A DNA stretch of 64,000 nt, from assembly GCA_021234155.1 (NCBI GenBank), contig JAJEKV010000318.1, positions 64,001 through 128,000 of the forward strand, read 5' to 3'. The notes beneath the pieces were generated by a model. The model made no database searches. It worked only from the letters and a program-made list of their open reading frames with translations, and was not told the origin of the DNA. Source of the DNA: Isoetes taiwanensis (lineage: Eukaryota > Streptophyta > Lycopodiopsida > Isoetales > Isoetaceae). Each line of letters starts with the position of its first letter. Within the stretch, counting starts at the first letter, position 1. Made by a program: the position numbers and the translations under genes. This document shows positions 22,974 through 35,222 of the stretch, in pieces.

Positions 22974-24010
22974 AGCTCTCAACAACAAAAAAAAATTAGG
23001 TCCCACGTTTAAAATGTAACCTGCGCAGATTCAGGAGACGGTATCCACGTTCCGCCCTATCCGCCCGCCGATTAGCATCTTTTTGACGCTTTCCTGCGCC
23101 ACACGGCATTTTGGAAGGCGAAATTTTTGTGAAAAATTTCAGGCGAAATTTTGTTTCCATTGAAATTTTGAAAATTTTTTGCTTTTGCGAAATTTTGTTT
23201 TTTTTCCGTTTTCACGGACCAAATTAAAGGGACAGAATCGAGGCGAGGGACCGGGGGCGGGCGGCCGGATGATTGAATCGACTGATGAAAAATCCATTTG
23301 TTTGGATAATTTGGCCCTCGTTTTTTCGCCGTTTGTTAAAATTGTTTCCATTATCTAAAGCTTGGAAATAGGGAGCACCAAACTTTGCCCAATAAAGATT
23401 CACCTTTTGGGGATTTTGGCCAATCCTAGCGATTGGGTGATTCCATCGGATGTTAGAATAACCCCGGTGATGACTTGATGCCACGACCCATAACCGGGGT
23501 AACTTTGGACTTCTTATCAAAGCAGAATCGAGGAATCGACCTTTGGCCGTGATCTTTGGCTTTTCGGAGCATCCCTCGCCGGATTGATCTTTGCCCTCGA
23601 TAGGCCATTCGGATCCTGGGTGCAATGCCCTGGATAAGGGACTTTTGAAGGGATAAACACCCCTGCTCGCCCATTACCTCAAATAAACGGGCTCGCCCCT
23701 CTGAGCTCACCCCTTTATCTGAGGTAATGGGCTCTCAGGGGGTGTTCATCCCCTTCATCACAAATTCGGCCTTTCCTTCTTCTTCTTTTTTGTGAATCTC
23801 CAATCTCCAACATCCACCCAGTAAGGGCCCGTCTCCTTGGCCAATAAGGGCCGTGATTTGGAGGTTTGTTCTTCGCTTACATGGTTGGCACAGCCTCGCT
23901 TTTAAATCAGCGTCAGTCATCTGGAATCATAGATCTGGAAGGTCGCCAATAGCACAAACAAATGTGGCAGATTAGGGTGGATTTCCATGACAAGGTAGTC
24001 TTATTTTTCA
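22974..24010. other. Upstream flank of the pathogen-related gene
   Basis: Contains the promoter side of the minus-strand gene. A run of GAAATTTT-type self-complementary words lies at 23118-23200. A small inverted repeat is listed separately. Long minus-strand ORFs at 23224-23710 have no recognisable family and lie in a GC-rich stretch. Confidence 0.4.
23646..23757. repeat. Inverted repeat, ~45-bp arms
   Basis: GGATAAACACCCCTG, CCCATTACCTCAAATAAA on the left is mirrored by TTTATCTGAGGTAATGGG, GGGGTGTTCATCCCC on the right, with a 20-25 bp loop. It could form a stable hairpin or be a tiny non-autonomous element. Confidence 0.7.
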
Positions 24011-24230
24011 ATCTATAGCTTTTTGTCCTACGTAAGATGTGTCAACATTTTTCTGTTGCCGGAAGGGCAAACCCTAGGGCTGGAGGGTTGGTTTTGGCGT
24101 ATATTGCGGAATATCTTATCTATAGCTTTTTATCCCATATAAGATGTGTCAACAGTTTTGGGTTATTGGAACTGCAAACCCTATGGCTGGAGAGTGTAGC
24201 TTGGGCATATCCGGTTGAATATTTCTTTTA
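24011..24230 (+). repeat. ~108-bp tandem duplication
   Basis: Two diverged adjacent copies, each with ATCTATAGCTTTTT, TAAGATGTGTCAACA, GCAAACCCTA and GGCTGGAG, ending in GCATATCC- or GCGTATAT-like sequence. They are about 75% alike by eye. Confidence 0.7.
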
Positions 24231-26726
24231 AAAAGTTCCTATGACGACTGTATGACATTCCAATGACTAAGATTTGACATAGACCTAAGGCAACGCAATT
24301 TTTGCAGTTTCCAGTTTTTTTTCTATTTTTTGTCATGATCGTTAGAGTTTTCTTCGAGCGCTTCTTTTTCTAAAAGATTTAAGTAGACTAGGTTAGATCA
24401 GGACGGAATTGTATAATTATGGAGGATAGTTCTTCATAGTGGAGCCTCCCATACGATTATCTTATCGCACAAGAAGTCCCTTACAAGGTCCAACTTTCTG
24501 TCAAGTTCGACTTCATCATACCAATGCTCGTAAAAAATGAACACCAACACATCAATTCTATCTCAAAACGATTGTTCTCTGCTTTTAAAATCCATCCAAT
24601 TCTCCAAATGCCGTAAACCTGAGAAGCAGCTTGGATCCAGCATAGCATTGACTACCAGAACTAGTACCACATATTCTTGAACAACATAATAAGGCTCTAC
24701 TCTTCAATAGGTAAACCTGTAGCACAATAAAATTCCTTTAAACCTGTAAATATTAAACTTTTTTTTTATATTCTAACTATGACGTCAAAAGTGCAAGTAC
24801 TATGAGACACAAAAAAAATGTTTATCCTGTATTATTATGATTTTTTCATGCCTTATATATTCACGGATCAACGAACTGAAAGGATGTCAAGGATATGCTT
24901 CAAGGACCATATTTTCATCACTAAGGAAGGGACATTAAAATCAGGTGCTACTGGATGGAGAAGGGATTGGCTTAGGGCAAGGATTTTTATTTGTGGCCAG
25001 GCGAAGGGACTTCTTCTACTTTGATTCACAGGCAAGGATCCATGGCTTTCACCCAGGTGATCCATATTTAAATCTTTTGAAATATAATCTGGCAGAAAAG
25101 TCCTTTCCTTTTTCCCATTTCTTACTGGCAGAAGTACATAGAGCAAGTAGATGGAAGCAGCAGGGTTTGTTTCTTTCTGTAGCCATCGCAGTGTGATTAG
25201 TCAGGTTTTGGAAATTATGGCGGAATGTTTTGGTGTCTTATTACAGTTGATATTTTAAGACTGGGCTCTGAGAGTAGTCTGGTGGGTTGGGCTTGTTCTA
25301 AGCCTAACTAGCTTCAAGATAATTGTTTGAGCCTCATTAACCTTCTGCTATTATCTAGATTGTTGATTGGTTAGGCTGCTTGGAGGCAGAGTTTCAGATT
25401 CATAAAAGAAGGTGGCAGCTTCAGGAATAGTGTGGTAGCCTATTCCATTTATTATTGCTTTCCTTTTAATGTTCTGTGTATATATGGGATTAAAAATCTT
25501 GAAATTCAAGTTTCGGGAGACCTTGGATTTCACTTTCTGATGAAGGGTTATGTGGACTGCTAGTTCTTGAATTTTCGCCCGTATGGAAGCATGATGACCT
25601 AGATGTTTCTCCAACAATGCACCAAGGGGGGTTCACACATGTATTCCATAAAATACATGTGCGTGGACGGAGAGGGGTTTTTTTTTAATTTGAAAGTACG
25701 TATACATAAGGTAGCTCCTACGTTTTGGCGCTCGAGGTGTATGTGTTTTCACGGTTTTGGCAATTTTTCTGTGCAAGGCACAGGAGTTAGGAATACGTTT
25801 GAGGGCTAGATTTTGGTTGTCGCCTGCCTGAGATACGTTTGAGGATGCTTGGAGTTCTGGAGGTAGGCTTTTTATATTTTTTTTGTCCCGTTCCCTTTGT
25901 GCCTCATGATCTTTATGGGTTTGTTGCAGTACATGGTTTGAAACTATAGCTCTATTCCAAACAATGATTATTGCTTGTACAAGATCATGGCAACAAATTT
26001 CTGAAAGTACTCCCTATTCATGGTTTATGGACCGGTTGTAGAATGTGGCTTGCTTTTATCAAGAATGGTGCATCGAACATGGATTCTAACCTTCATTGGA
26101 CTCATTTCCCTTCATTTTCTTTCATCGATAACGTGGACCCATTTGTCTTCATCGGTAGCAAGTTTTCAAGGTGCCAAGCTACTGCATCACACCTTGCTCT
26201 TTGGTTCTACCTTTTCTTCCTTTAGGTTACGCCTTTTTGCCTTTGCAGGGTTTTGCCTTTGCACTCGATATCGTGGGATGCTCAATTTGGTTTGCATGAA
26301 AATGTGGTGGTTTCTTTAGTTGAAGGACTTTTTGTTATTGCGGTGACCCTTCTGTAGGGGAGGTGAGTCATCTATGAGATGTTTCATCATGTCATCAATA
26401 CTTCCATTAACAATCTTTTTGCATTACACGGTGTATTAGATCTATTCTAGTATAGTTTGTTTGCTTGTGCTTTTCCATGCGATTTTGATGCTATTTCTAG
26501 CGGTGAGAAGAAAAGCTTGTGAAACCACCGGGCCGTGGCATTGAAAATAATAAGCTCTTTGTGATAAACAACGGCAAGGGGAGCGAACTTCATCGATACG
26601 CCTATTCTTCAAGAAATATGGCCAGCCCTTAGTATTGCTGCTTCTAAGCGGGGCGAAAGGCATTCTAGTGGCGTCAGCAATCTGTAAGCTTTGGAACATC
26701 ATTGCAAGTAAAGTTGGTGTTGCAAT
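24231..26726. other. Spacer without recognised genes
   Basis: Several ORFs of 60-100 residues on both strands lack recognisable motifs. No repeats longer than simple runs were noticed. Confidence 0.4.
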
Positions 26727-26739
26727 CACTACAAGAGAA

Positions 26740-27090
26740 TGACGATTTTTGTCGGAAAAAAGCGTCGATGTCTTCACAAAAAGACAAACCGCCCCAAATC
26801 CTATTGGTGAATTTAATTATCGTCGCTTATTATCGGCGATTAAGTGTCAAAAAGCGTCGAGAAAAGCGTCGGTTCTTGGCACGCTTAAATTGTCGGAAAA
26901 AAGCGTCGGTTCCTCGGCTTAAGTGTCGGAGAAGCGTCGGTTCTTCGGCGATTAAGTGTCAGAAAAAACGTCAGAAAAAACGTCAGAAAAAGCGTCAGGA
27001 AAAACGTCAGAAAATTCGTCAAATTTTTTGTCAGCATTTTCGTCAAAGAATGCGTCAAAAATATTTTTGCTAGCATTTTTGTCAGGTTAT
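26740..27090 (+). repeat. Left subterminal GTCAG/GTCGG repeat array
   Basis: More than fifteen copies of GTCAGAAAA or GTCGGAAAA/AGCGTCG variants at 10-20 bp spacing, all in the same orientation. They grade from GTCGG types outside to GTCAG types inside. The open frame on the plus strand here (Lys/Arg/Gln-rich) is a product of the repeats. Confidence 0.85.
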
Positions 27091-28746
27091 TAGTCACATA
27101 TATTCTTTTGGATTTACTTGCACTCTTAATCGAATCTAGTTGCATTCACAATTGCATTCTTAGAATATGATGATGCTTAAATTTACATGAATATATTTTA
27201 CAAATTCATAGACAAGAGTATGGAAAATTTGAGATCCTTTATTCAAGTAGTAACTGTTACATGTCAAAGCACGTCAAAGCATGCACAATCTTTAAAATGC
27301 CACCAAGAGGGAACCAGGACTTTTGTTACATGTCAACATTAAAATGCCACCAAAGGGATTGCAACAAGGACTCAAACATATATGCCCAAGCTTGTACATA
27401 GGAATTCAAGCACCAATTACCTGCAACCAATATAATTAGTAAGTAGCCTACGGGAATTTGCTGAATTCAAAAAATAAAAAGCAATCTCACCATTTAGCAT
27501 TGAAGGTAAAGAGGGAGTAAAGACGGATTCCACAGCTTTGATGAGCTAGCCCTTTTAAGACATCACAAAAACACATCATACGCCGACAACGTGGACAATA
27601 TAGAGATTGAAGTAACAATAAAAGTGATTCTATTTTGTTTGATCCCTTCTTGAGACAGCTGTAAGAACAAATCAAGAGCTCCATCAATAAATCCACGACG
27701 ATATTATGCACAGGGCAGAGAATTTCAAGAGACTACCTTAAACATTTTTGCACCCCTTGAAACTTCCACAGTTCTAAGTGCCGATCATTTCCTTCAAGGA
27801 TATATATCTTTGTGTAATAAAGGTTAAAGTGTAATAACTATTATTATGGGATCCCAACTAAACATTTACAATATAAAGACCAATCAACAATAGGAGGATC
27901 TATTTCCATAGGCACAAAGTGAAACATATGCAACCTGTTAGCATTGGACATACAAGTTTTCATGTTCAAAATCAATACGTCATAGAAATTCATCATACCG
28001 TTTTGATTGAAGGGGTTCCATTGCAAAGAGGCAAGCTTCTCACAATGGACAAAAATCTGCAATAAGTATGAATCCCTACCTGCACAAATAACCAAGTCAG
28101 AGAATATTTTAGAAATATACAATAAGTCTTTTGTTGCTGGCTTGGACATCCCAACTTGCCTGTTTTATTTGAGAATTTGATACATGAAATTGTACCAGGA
28201 ATGGATGATTGTAAATCATCAGGTCGGGCATTACAACACAAGGTTCTCTTATTCGTAGATTGAGCGTGTCTCGGCATTGCTTACAGCAGCCAAATAAACT
28301 CCCTGGAATACAAACAAAATGTCATTTAGTGTTTTTCAATAGATCTGTTCACTTCGATCATGCCACCACATGATCATTTGCAATTTGAAATTCAAAAATT
28401 GAGGATAGAAATGTCCATATGCTTTATACATATCTAAACGACCCAGAAAAATCCACATGTGTGAACGGATTTACCTCCAAAAGAGCGAGGGAAAAATCAC
28501 ATGCCGCTGCCATTGCCCAGGAAAAACCATATGTGTAAAGCACAAACAGAGCTTCTGTAGGTAATGCTCATACTTTGTGCTTGAGTTTGTTATATCCAGC
28601 AAATCCAGTCTCAATCTGTTTGTGCTCATGCTGACCCTCTGTTAGTCAATACAGACGCCCTATGTTATTTCTATTTAGAAATTAAATTAGATATGCCTTC
28701 GTACTACCTCACTTCAGTCTCAAACGAATAAGAAGAAACCTGGGGA

Positions 28747-28874
28747 CTTAGCTTTCCAAATTGCTAAACATGTAGTTATGGCCATTAATTCTAGCAAATC
28801 CAGCTCAACACTTAGCTTTCCAAATTACTAAACATGTAGTTATGGCCATTAATTCTCGCAAATCCAGCTCAACA
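28747..28874. repeat. 64-bp tandem duplication inside the CACTA element
   Basis: Two copies of a unit with CTTAGCTTTCCAAATT and ATGTAGTTATGGCCATTAAT, differing at two or three positions. Confidence 0.85.
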
Positions 28875-29898
28875 GGAACTCGGTCTATCAGCATTTACCA
28901 TTATGCATTTGGCACTTTAAGAAACCATAAAAGCAGTATTTCTATTATCTTACATTCCATGGAATTCTATCATGATAATCAAAACCATTCATGTCTTAAA
29001 AGTATATTCAAATTGGCATGAAACATTACCATGAAAGTTAAACATTTTTCAACCTGAATAGAAGCATGAAAGCTTGTTCTTGCCTCATATCCAAGGACAT
29101 CTGTATTTATTAGTTTAACTTAATAGGAATACTAGCAACCTTAAAATTTTACATGGCCGGAACTAAACATTACCACAGGCTAACCTGAATATATGCGCTC
29201 CACAATAATTATTAATATTGCTGCCATTAGAGCGTCCACACTGCAGAGAGTTGTAACAGAGGACTAAGTCCAGAAAAGCCAACTCCAATTTGCCACAGCT
29301 ATGGAATCATTTTCGGATTTGGCAGGCCCATTTTTGGATATCTGTTCAGCCCATTTATGAGCATATAAGATCATTTTCAGAACATCTTTCAAAAACCTTA
29401 TCTCTTTTTCCAATGAAGCACATAATCTTGCAAAGGCTTCACATTCTATATCATACATTTTTCTCAAATGTAAAATTGTATAACCATAAAGACCAACCTA
29501 GTTTTTTTGCTCCAAGCTTCTAAATTTTGTCATGATCTGGCACAGCCGAATAGAAGCCCAACTGCCAGCCGTTTCTGCAGAGGTCTCCATCAACTTGTTG
29601 GTTCGAACTGCAAGATTAGGACTTAAAATTTCAGTTTCGGCCACATGAGCCATAATCGTCTTTCCACGACATCTGTTCTGGCCTTCTATCTGCCCAGACA
29701 TGCTGTTGGCACCAGAGCTCCTGTCCTCAAATCGTAGGGTTTACACGTTAATGAATGCCCTCAAATGCATTCACAAAGTCTAAAAAAATTCTTGAATCAT
29801 AGTGGATCCTAGTATCCCAAATGCGTGTACAAAGCCACAATTGCCCACGGTCGGCACCACCATTTTATGGAAGCATTAGCATGTAGCACATTTTATGG

Positions 29899-30025
29899 CT
29901 TTTTTCCTTTCGGGGCGGGGGTTTTTTAATCCGGGCAGTAATCCGCTTGCTGCGTTTTTGTATTGGGTCCCATAGACCGATTGGTCTCCGTGGACGATAA
30001 AAGTACCTTCCTTCCTTCCTTCCTT
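29899..30025 (+). mobile_element. LINE copy L3, 3' end nested in the CACTA element
   Basis: Contains a G-run and TTTTTTAATCCGGGCAGTA as in L4, then GGGTCCCATA, the stem-loop GACC-GATT-GGTC (29975-29986), TCCGTGGACGATAAAA and a (CTTCC)n tail. It is 5'-truncated to about 125 bp. Confidence 0.85.
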
Positions 30026-30929
30026 TGCCGAAACTTGCTTTTTTGCAAACAAACTATTATATGGAGAATTCTCGAATTCTCGAAGCATATAAAATGTCCA
30101 AAGCTTTTGCACATTGCCGAAATGGCTTTTTGCAAACAATCTATTGAAAGGAAAGGAAAGGAAACCCCAAAATAAATTAATAGCATCATTAAATAATGTA
30201 AGAGCTTGTTTGTAGTAATATTCCGCCATCTTCCAGACAAGTTTAAGCCATACGAAGTGACCTTTCTCAAATCTATATATATTCACCAATTAGCCCCTTA
30301 AGCCTTTAGCTACTAACAAATATGGCTACTGCCCTGCATTTTAGGCAATCTAAGAACACGGATGCCACCATGGCACAGTGGCATAAATTGGCCTTGATTT
30401 GGGGCATGCCATTATCCTTTTCAAGTCTTATCATTTTCTCAAAGTCAAGCCCATCAAACAAGACATTATAGCCATTTGCATATTAGGCAAATTATGCACC
30501 CAATATTTAGTTTTTTAGGCATATCACCATTTTAAACTTTATATGGTACCCACTCATTGGCTTCCACAAACTTGAGAGAAAATAAGAACCCCCTTAGAAT
30601 TATAAAATCATGTGTAGTTTTTGAGCTGTGTTTAGCTCAGTGGGATTTCTGAGAGCTATGCAAAGAGCTCCAGAAAATATACAACTCTAGTATTTTGAGC
30701 ATGTGATATGGGAGTTCTAGACCTCTCATAACAGCAAGAGCTTCACAAGTGCTATATCTAGCCCTTGTGTCGCAACTCAAACCTACAATACTAGCTAGAG
30801 ATGGAAATTTACAGATTCAGTTAAGGATCAACAAGTTTTAGAGAAAGATAGCTTTTCAAAACATCAAATTCCATCTAAAACATACTCTTGGATGAAATGT
30901 TATGACTAAAATTGTAATAGTGCTATTTT

Positions 30930-31275
30930 CTGACCAATGATCTGACGCACTTTCTGATGCTAAATCTGACACAAGATCTAACGAAACATCTGACGCCTTT
31001 TCTGACGTTATTATTGCCGACGCTTTCGACGCTTTTTCGATGCTCTTCGACTTTATTCGACGACGCTTTGTCCGGCGCTTTTCGGCGTTACATTTCTGAC
31101 GATTTATGTGATGCATAACCTGACGTATACATTCTGACGCTTAATCAGACGAAATATCTGACGTAAAATCGTCAGAAAAAGCATCAGAAAAATAATCGTC
31201 AGTTTAGTCGTCAGAGTAAACGTCAGGCAAAGATCTCTCTAGACAGTCTGACGCTTTTTTTGACAATAAACGGTC
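30930..31275 (-). repeat. Right subterminal CTGAC repeat array
   Basis: Mirror of the left array. TCTGACG and CGACGCTTT units repeat at 10-25 bp, with some copies inverted near 31165-31225. Confidence 0.85.
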
Positions 31276-31423
31276 ATTCTCTTGTAATGAATGACCAGCA
31301 TAATGCCAAAGTTGTTATATATGACATCTGATATGTTCAAATAACTTTTTGTTGTTCCATGCCTAGATTATTTATTCTTAGAAGAAAAAAGGCTTAGCAA
31401 TATTGAGTATTTGTGATATGCAG

Positions 31424-32103
31424 GAGGTAAAGGTTGCATCGGTTGCTGTAAAGCAAGAAATAGGTGGACAAGATAGGTGGAAAGAGGAGTTTGGAAGTCT
31501 TGGTAAGAATTTAATGCAAATCTTTGACCATGTTAATAACTTGAATCAAAATAATCGCCACCATAAATGCTCATTTGTTTTGCGGTGAGCTTCAAGGCTT
31601 GGCGGCGACATCGGTTACCATAAAGTTCTTGAAGAAAACCGCAAGCTTTACAATGAAGTTCGAGGATTTAAAAGGTTTATGGATGGATGGCTTTACATCC
31701 TTGCTTTTTTCCCTCAACTCTAGTTAATTCTTGCGGGGGAAATATCGAGAGTATTTTGTCGAGTAAGGCCATTTCTTTTCGGCAAATGTGAAGATAAGAG
31801 TATTGTGAGTTTCATTGGTAGTGATGGTGATATCATGATAACAAACCCTAACAAGCAAGGGAAGGATTCCGCAAAACATTTACTTTTAACAAGATCTATG
31901 GTGGATCTTCTTCTCAAGGTGCATTCCTAGTGTCTTTATATAAAATGCGTTTGTTTATCTAATTTGTCTTTAAGCCGTGATCACTCTTAATAATGCGGGG
32001 TGAGATCTTTATAGATACACGACCACTAATACATTACGTTTTGGATGGTTACAATGCGTATTTTTGCCTATGGCCAAACCTGGTGTGGAAAAACTTACAC
32101 CAT
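31424..32103 (+). pseudogene. Kinesin-14 motor gene fragment, frame-broken
   Basis: Four exons of a plant kinesin-14 (minus-end-directed microtubule motor) can be followed. Exon a (31424-31502) is EVKVASVAVKQEIGGQDRWK from the coiled coil. Exon b (31587-31675) is YHKVLEENRKLYNEV, the neck. Exon c (about 31725-31918) is SRVFCRVRPFLFGK and GSDGDIMITNPNKQGKDSAK, then TFTFNKIYG. Exon d (about 32013-32103) is DTRPLIHYVLDGYN and IFAYGQTWCGKTYTM, the P-loop. Frameshifts lie inside exon b, near the end of exon c and just before the P-loop, and a stop precedes exon b. The P-loop has WC where GQTGxGKT is expected. Splice borders survive, so this is a decayed genomic copy. Nothing downstream of the P-loop exon was found before the LINE. 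Confidence 0.88.
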
Positions 32104-32599
32104 GGTAAGAATGGGTTTTATAATGTTTTCAATTTTTAGAATGGTCCTGCATTCTAGAGAGTTTGGGGTCAAGCTATGGTTTATCAAGGCACTGCTTTTG
32201 GACTTTTTGCCACAACGCTACTTGATGATGGGCATGGTTGTGGACGGCATTGCTGACTAATTATTTTGTAACAAGTTCTTAGTTATCAGCTATTGGGCAT
32301 TATTATATTTTTTTTAACTTATCTGGAGCATGATCTATGTACATCTGTACTATTCATTTCCCAAAATAATTACTGCTTATCAGTTAGCATACAGTATATC
32401 TTCTTTAATTACCTAAAAAAAGAAAAATCGTAGTTTCATGGAATGCTTTGAAATATGTTGTGGTCTAAGTCTTGATTAAAGATACTTAATTCTCTCTTTC
32501 TATAGCTTGATAAAGCTCGTCTTTGAGTTCTACAATGAGTGATAACACGACAAGTCTGCCAAGAACTGCATGCGTGTCTCTCATACCTTTGGTGTTGTA

Positions 32600-34855
32600 G
32601 CTTTGATGCTTGACAACGGACCTGAGCAAGAATTGCAGCATCACGGCGGTGCAATGGGAGAAGTACCTGCAACAGCTTTATGATCCCCCGGGAATACGGA
32701 CAGATGTGACCCCGCAACATGGCCCACCTGGCGGTGATCACAGAAGAAGATGTCGAAGAGGGTTTGCAAAGACGGCTAATGGGAAGGCAAATTTAGAAAA
32801 ATAAAGATGGCCGGAGTTGCTCAAGTGGGCGGGGACGCCCATGGTGATCCCTGTCGCACTATTCAACGCAGCGCTTCAAGAGGGTTTTCCCGGTCATGGA
32901 CCCAAGCGAGGGGTTATTCCAGATCTACAAGGCGGGGGACCCATCTTTGTCCGATTTTACCGAACCATCATGGTCATTTCGGTGTTTGCCAAGGCGTGGC
33001 GCCAAACATTCTCGGCGGGTAACGGATGGGTAAAGGCGGCGGAAGTCGGAGGGCACTTACCGGTGGCGTCAGAGCCCAACATTCGACCATTGATCACATC
33101 TTCACACTTTCGGGGCCACGGTGATGGGGGCGAGGAATCGTCGGGAGGACTGTCTTCTTCTTTTTTGTGGACTTTGCAAAGCTTTCGACCACGGTACCGG
33201 GGAAAAGTTGTGGGGCGAGATTGCACCATTTGGGGCTCCCTATGGATCTGGCGAGAGCGATTAATCACGGGACGTACAAAAGGCTGCCGGGCCATGCAGC
33301 CGGAAGGACAGTCATTTACCCGGCGGCATTGGAGTTAGGCAAGGTTGTCCTCTCTCACCCACCTCTTTGGACTTTACATTGACGGTTGGAAGCCCGGCTT
33401 GGCGCCAATGGGGGGCGATTATCACGGCTCTTGCACCAAGTCATCGGCGGCTCATCTATCACCCGGATGATGTGGACCTCTTGGCCCATACACGAGAGGG
33501 GCATGCGGGGCACACCTAGATGCCGGACACATTTTCGCCGGCGGCCGGACATGCGTGTCAACTTTGGCCAAGACTAAGGTGGTCCTCATATCCTCCCTCC
33601 GTCATCCGGCACCTCCGAGCTCACTTATCGGGGGCAAATGGTAGAGGTCACACCAAGCTACAAGTACACGGGGGTGGAATTTCCGTCCTCAATGTATTGG
33701 GATGTATCCATTTGCCTTGAGTAACCCTTGAGTTGGAAGGCGTTATGCGCCAATGCAAAACAATAGTCCGTGGCGAGAGGTGTATGGTGGAGCCACACAT
33801 CACATTTGTTCCGCAATGGTGGAGCAGGTTCTTACGTATGGAGTCGAGGTGTGGGGCCCAAGTGGTGTCTTTGGCGACTTGGAATGACTTAGAGCAAGTC
33901 CGAAGGCATTTTTACGCAGCACTTGGGGTCAAGCCCTGGGTTCCATATCAGATCTTGTTGCGAGGAGGCAGGATTCATGCCCCCCTGCGGCATGCGCCCT
34001 CGATAGACACATTGTTTATTTCTAGAAGGTGGCGAAGATGGGCTTACGCACCGGCTCCCCACTTGGCTTACGCCGTATGGCGATGACCCCGCGAGCGACT
34101 CGGGGCTTGTTGGAAGGACAAAGAGCCCCGATTGGCGGCACGTTGGAACGTAGGCGCACATAGATGCGTCCGGTGCAATACGGACACCCGTAGGATAGGC
34201 CGAGGGGGTACTTGGACTCTTGTTTCTGTGGAAGCTCGGAACCACCATGCTTCGGAACGGTAAAGATGGCACACTACAAACAGCACATAAACCCCACCCT
34301 GGTTCGAGGCCAGCTCTACCTGCGTTCTCAGTTGCCCATGAAGAAGCGCAGGATCATCGCGTCCATTCGAATAGGAACCCACCATCTTCGGCAGGGGCGG
34401 GTCGGTGGGTTGGAGAGCGCCGGGACAGGGCTTTGTCGGTGTTGCGTTGGGGGTTGTATAGGATGAAAGCCATGCCTTCGAGGCTGTCCGACCTATAGTC
34501 GATTCGGGCTCGCTTCACGTTCTCTTAGTGCGACACTGGTCCGCCCCTGCCACGAAGCTACTCAAGATGCAGCCGTCGGTTCGATCCCCTTGGCTCCTAC
34601 CTCCGGGGAGGTTTTGGATCCGCGGACTCACCCCTCCCCCGCCCTACCGAGGTCTTAGGGAATTCATGTGTATATGTATATTTGTACGAGTTGCCAGCAA
34701 AGCTTGTTATTAGCGGCGGTTTTTCCCTGGGGGGGGAGGGGGGGTTTTAATCCGGGTAGCAGCGGGCTTCTTTTGCACGGGTGTAGTTTGGGTCCCATAG
34801 GCCGATTGGCCTCCGCTGGACGATAAAAGAACCTTCCTTCCTTCCTTCCTTCCTA
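32600..34855 (+). mobile_element. LINE copy L4, reverse-transcriptase half with 3' end
   Basis: A GC-rich 2.2 kb block carrying reverse transcriptase, C-terminal region, 3' UTR, GGGTCCCATA, stem-loop GGCC-GATT-GGCC (34800-34811) and a (CTTCC)n tail. It lies between the kinesin fragment and the exon at 34949. The 5' end is where similarity fades and is approximate. Confidence 0.88.
32640..34490 (+). pseudogene. LINE reverse transcriptase and C-terminal region
   Basis: Read across frames: WEKYLQQLYDPPG, ELLKWAGTPMVIPVALFNAA, RTIMVISVFAKAW, then VDFAKAFD-like residues, KLWG, LHHLGLPMDLARAINHGTYK, a GCPLSP-like segment, the active-site region LIYHPDDVDLLAHTREG (33450-33500), a Y(K)YTGVEFPSSMYWDV segment, GVKPWVPYQILL, HYKQHINPTLVRGQ, and LPMKKRRIIASIRIGTHHLR. 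It copies LINE RNA at the nicked target. There are many frameshifts, and the catalytic YADD is replaced by YHPDD, so it is dead. CpG is still frequent despite the broken frames. Confidence 0.85.
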
Positions 34856-34948
34856 AACTATAGTTTCTATTTGGTTATAGACGAAAGCATGTGTAGACAT
34901 TGATGGACATTTGAATTGAAGTAATAATGTCTTGCATGAACTTGCAGA

Positions 34949-35222
34949 TTATTGAGCTGGCAGCATCCTCTCATTCTTCATCAGATGCAGAGGTTGGAGA
35001 GCATCTCATGAGCATACTAGGACAGATGACTATTTTCCTTGAAGAGATAGAAAATAAATTACATGCTGGTTTTTCATCATCTAAAGAGATGGTTGAGACT
35101 CATAGCAATGCGGCAGATGTCTTATGTTCCATTTGCGACTTTGGAAGTACTTCATTGCCACTTTGTGCCTCACATATTGCTGCCATCTCCATTCTTCCTT
35201 CGACTCTTTCATTGTGCTATTG
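34949..35222 (+). CDS. Unidentified internal exon with intact borders
   Basis: A 274-bp exon with an excellent acceptor (CTTGCAG ending at 34948) and donor (CTATTG/GTATGTG) and one open frame throughout: IIELAASSHSSSDAEVGEHL, then SILGQMTIFLEEIENKLH and AADVLCSICDFG, ending LPSTLSLCYW. It looks alpha-helical and coding, but I do not recognise the family. It might be an exon of the gene that once contained the kinesin exons upstream, but nothing in the sequence shows that. Neighbouring exons were not found within 1.5 kb downstream. Confidence 0.45.

Larger units (their letters stand above)
26727..31289. mobile_element. CACTA (En/Spm-type) transposon, non-autonomous
   Basis: The left end is CACTACAAGAGAATGAC (26727) and the right end, read on the minus strand, is CATTACAAGAGAATGAC (31289). 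Both are flanked by AAT (26724-26726 and 31290-31292), the 3-bp target duplication expected for the superfamily. About 350 bp at each end is packed with short subterminal repeats (CGTCAGAAAAA and its complement), where the transposase would bind. At 4,563 bp it contains no recognisable transposase or TNPA-like reading, so it must be mobilised in trans or be dead. A LINE 3' end (29899-30025) and a 64-bp tandem duplication lie inside it. Confidence 0.9.

Noticed and set aside
26702-27145. Lys/Arg-rich ORF on plus and Leu/Thr/Phe-rich ORF on minus
   Set aside because: Both are translations of the CACTA subterminal repeat array, not proteins.
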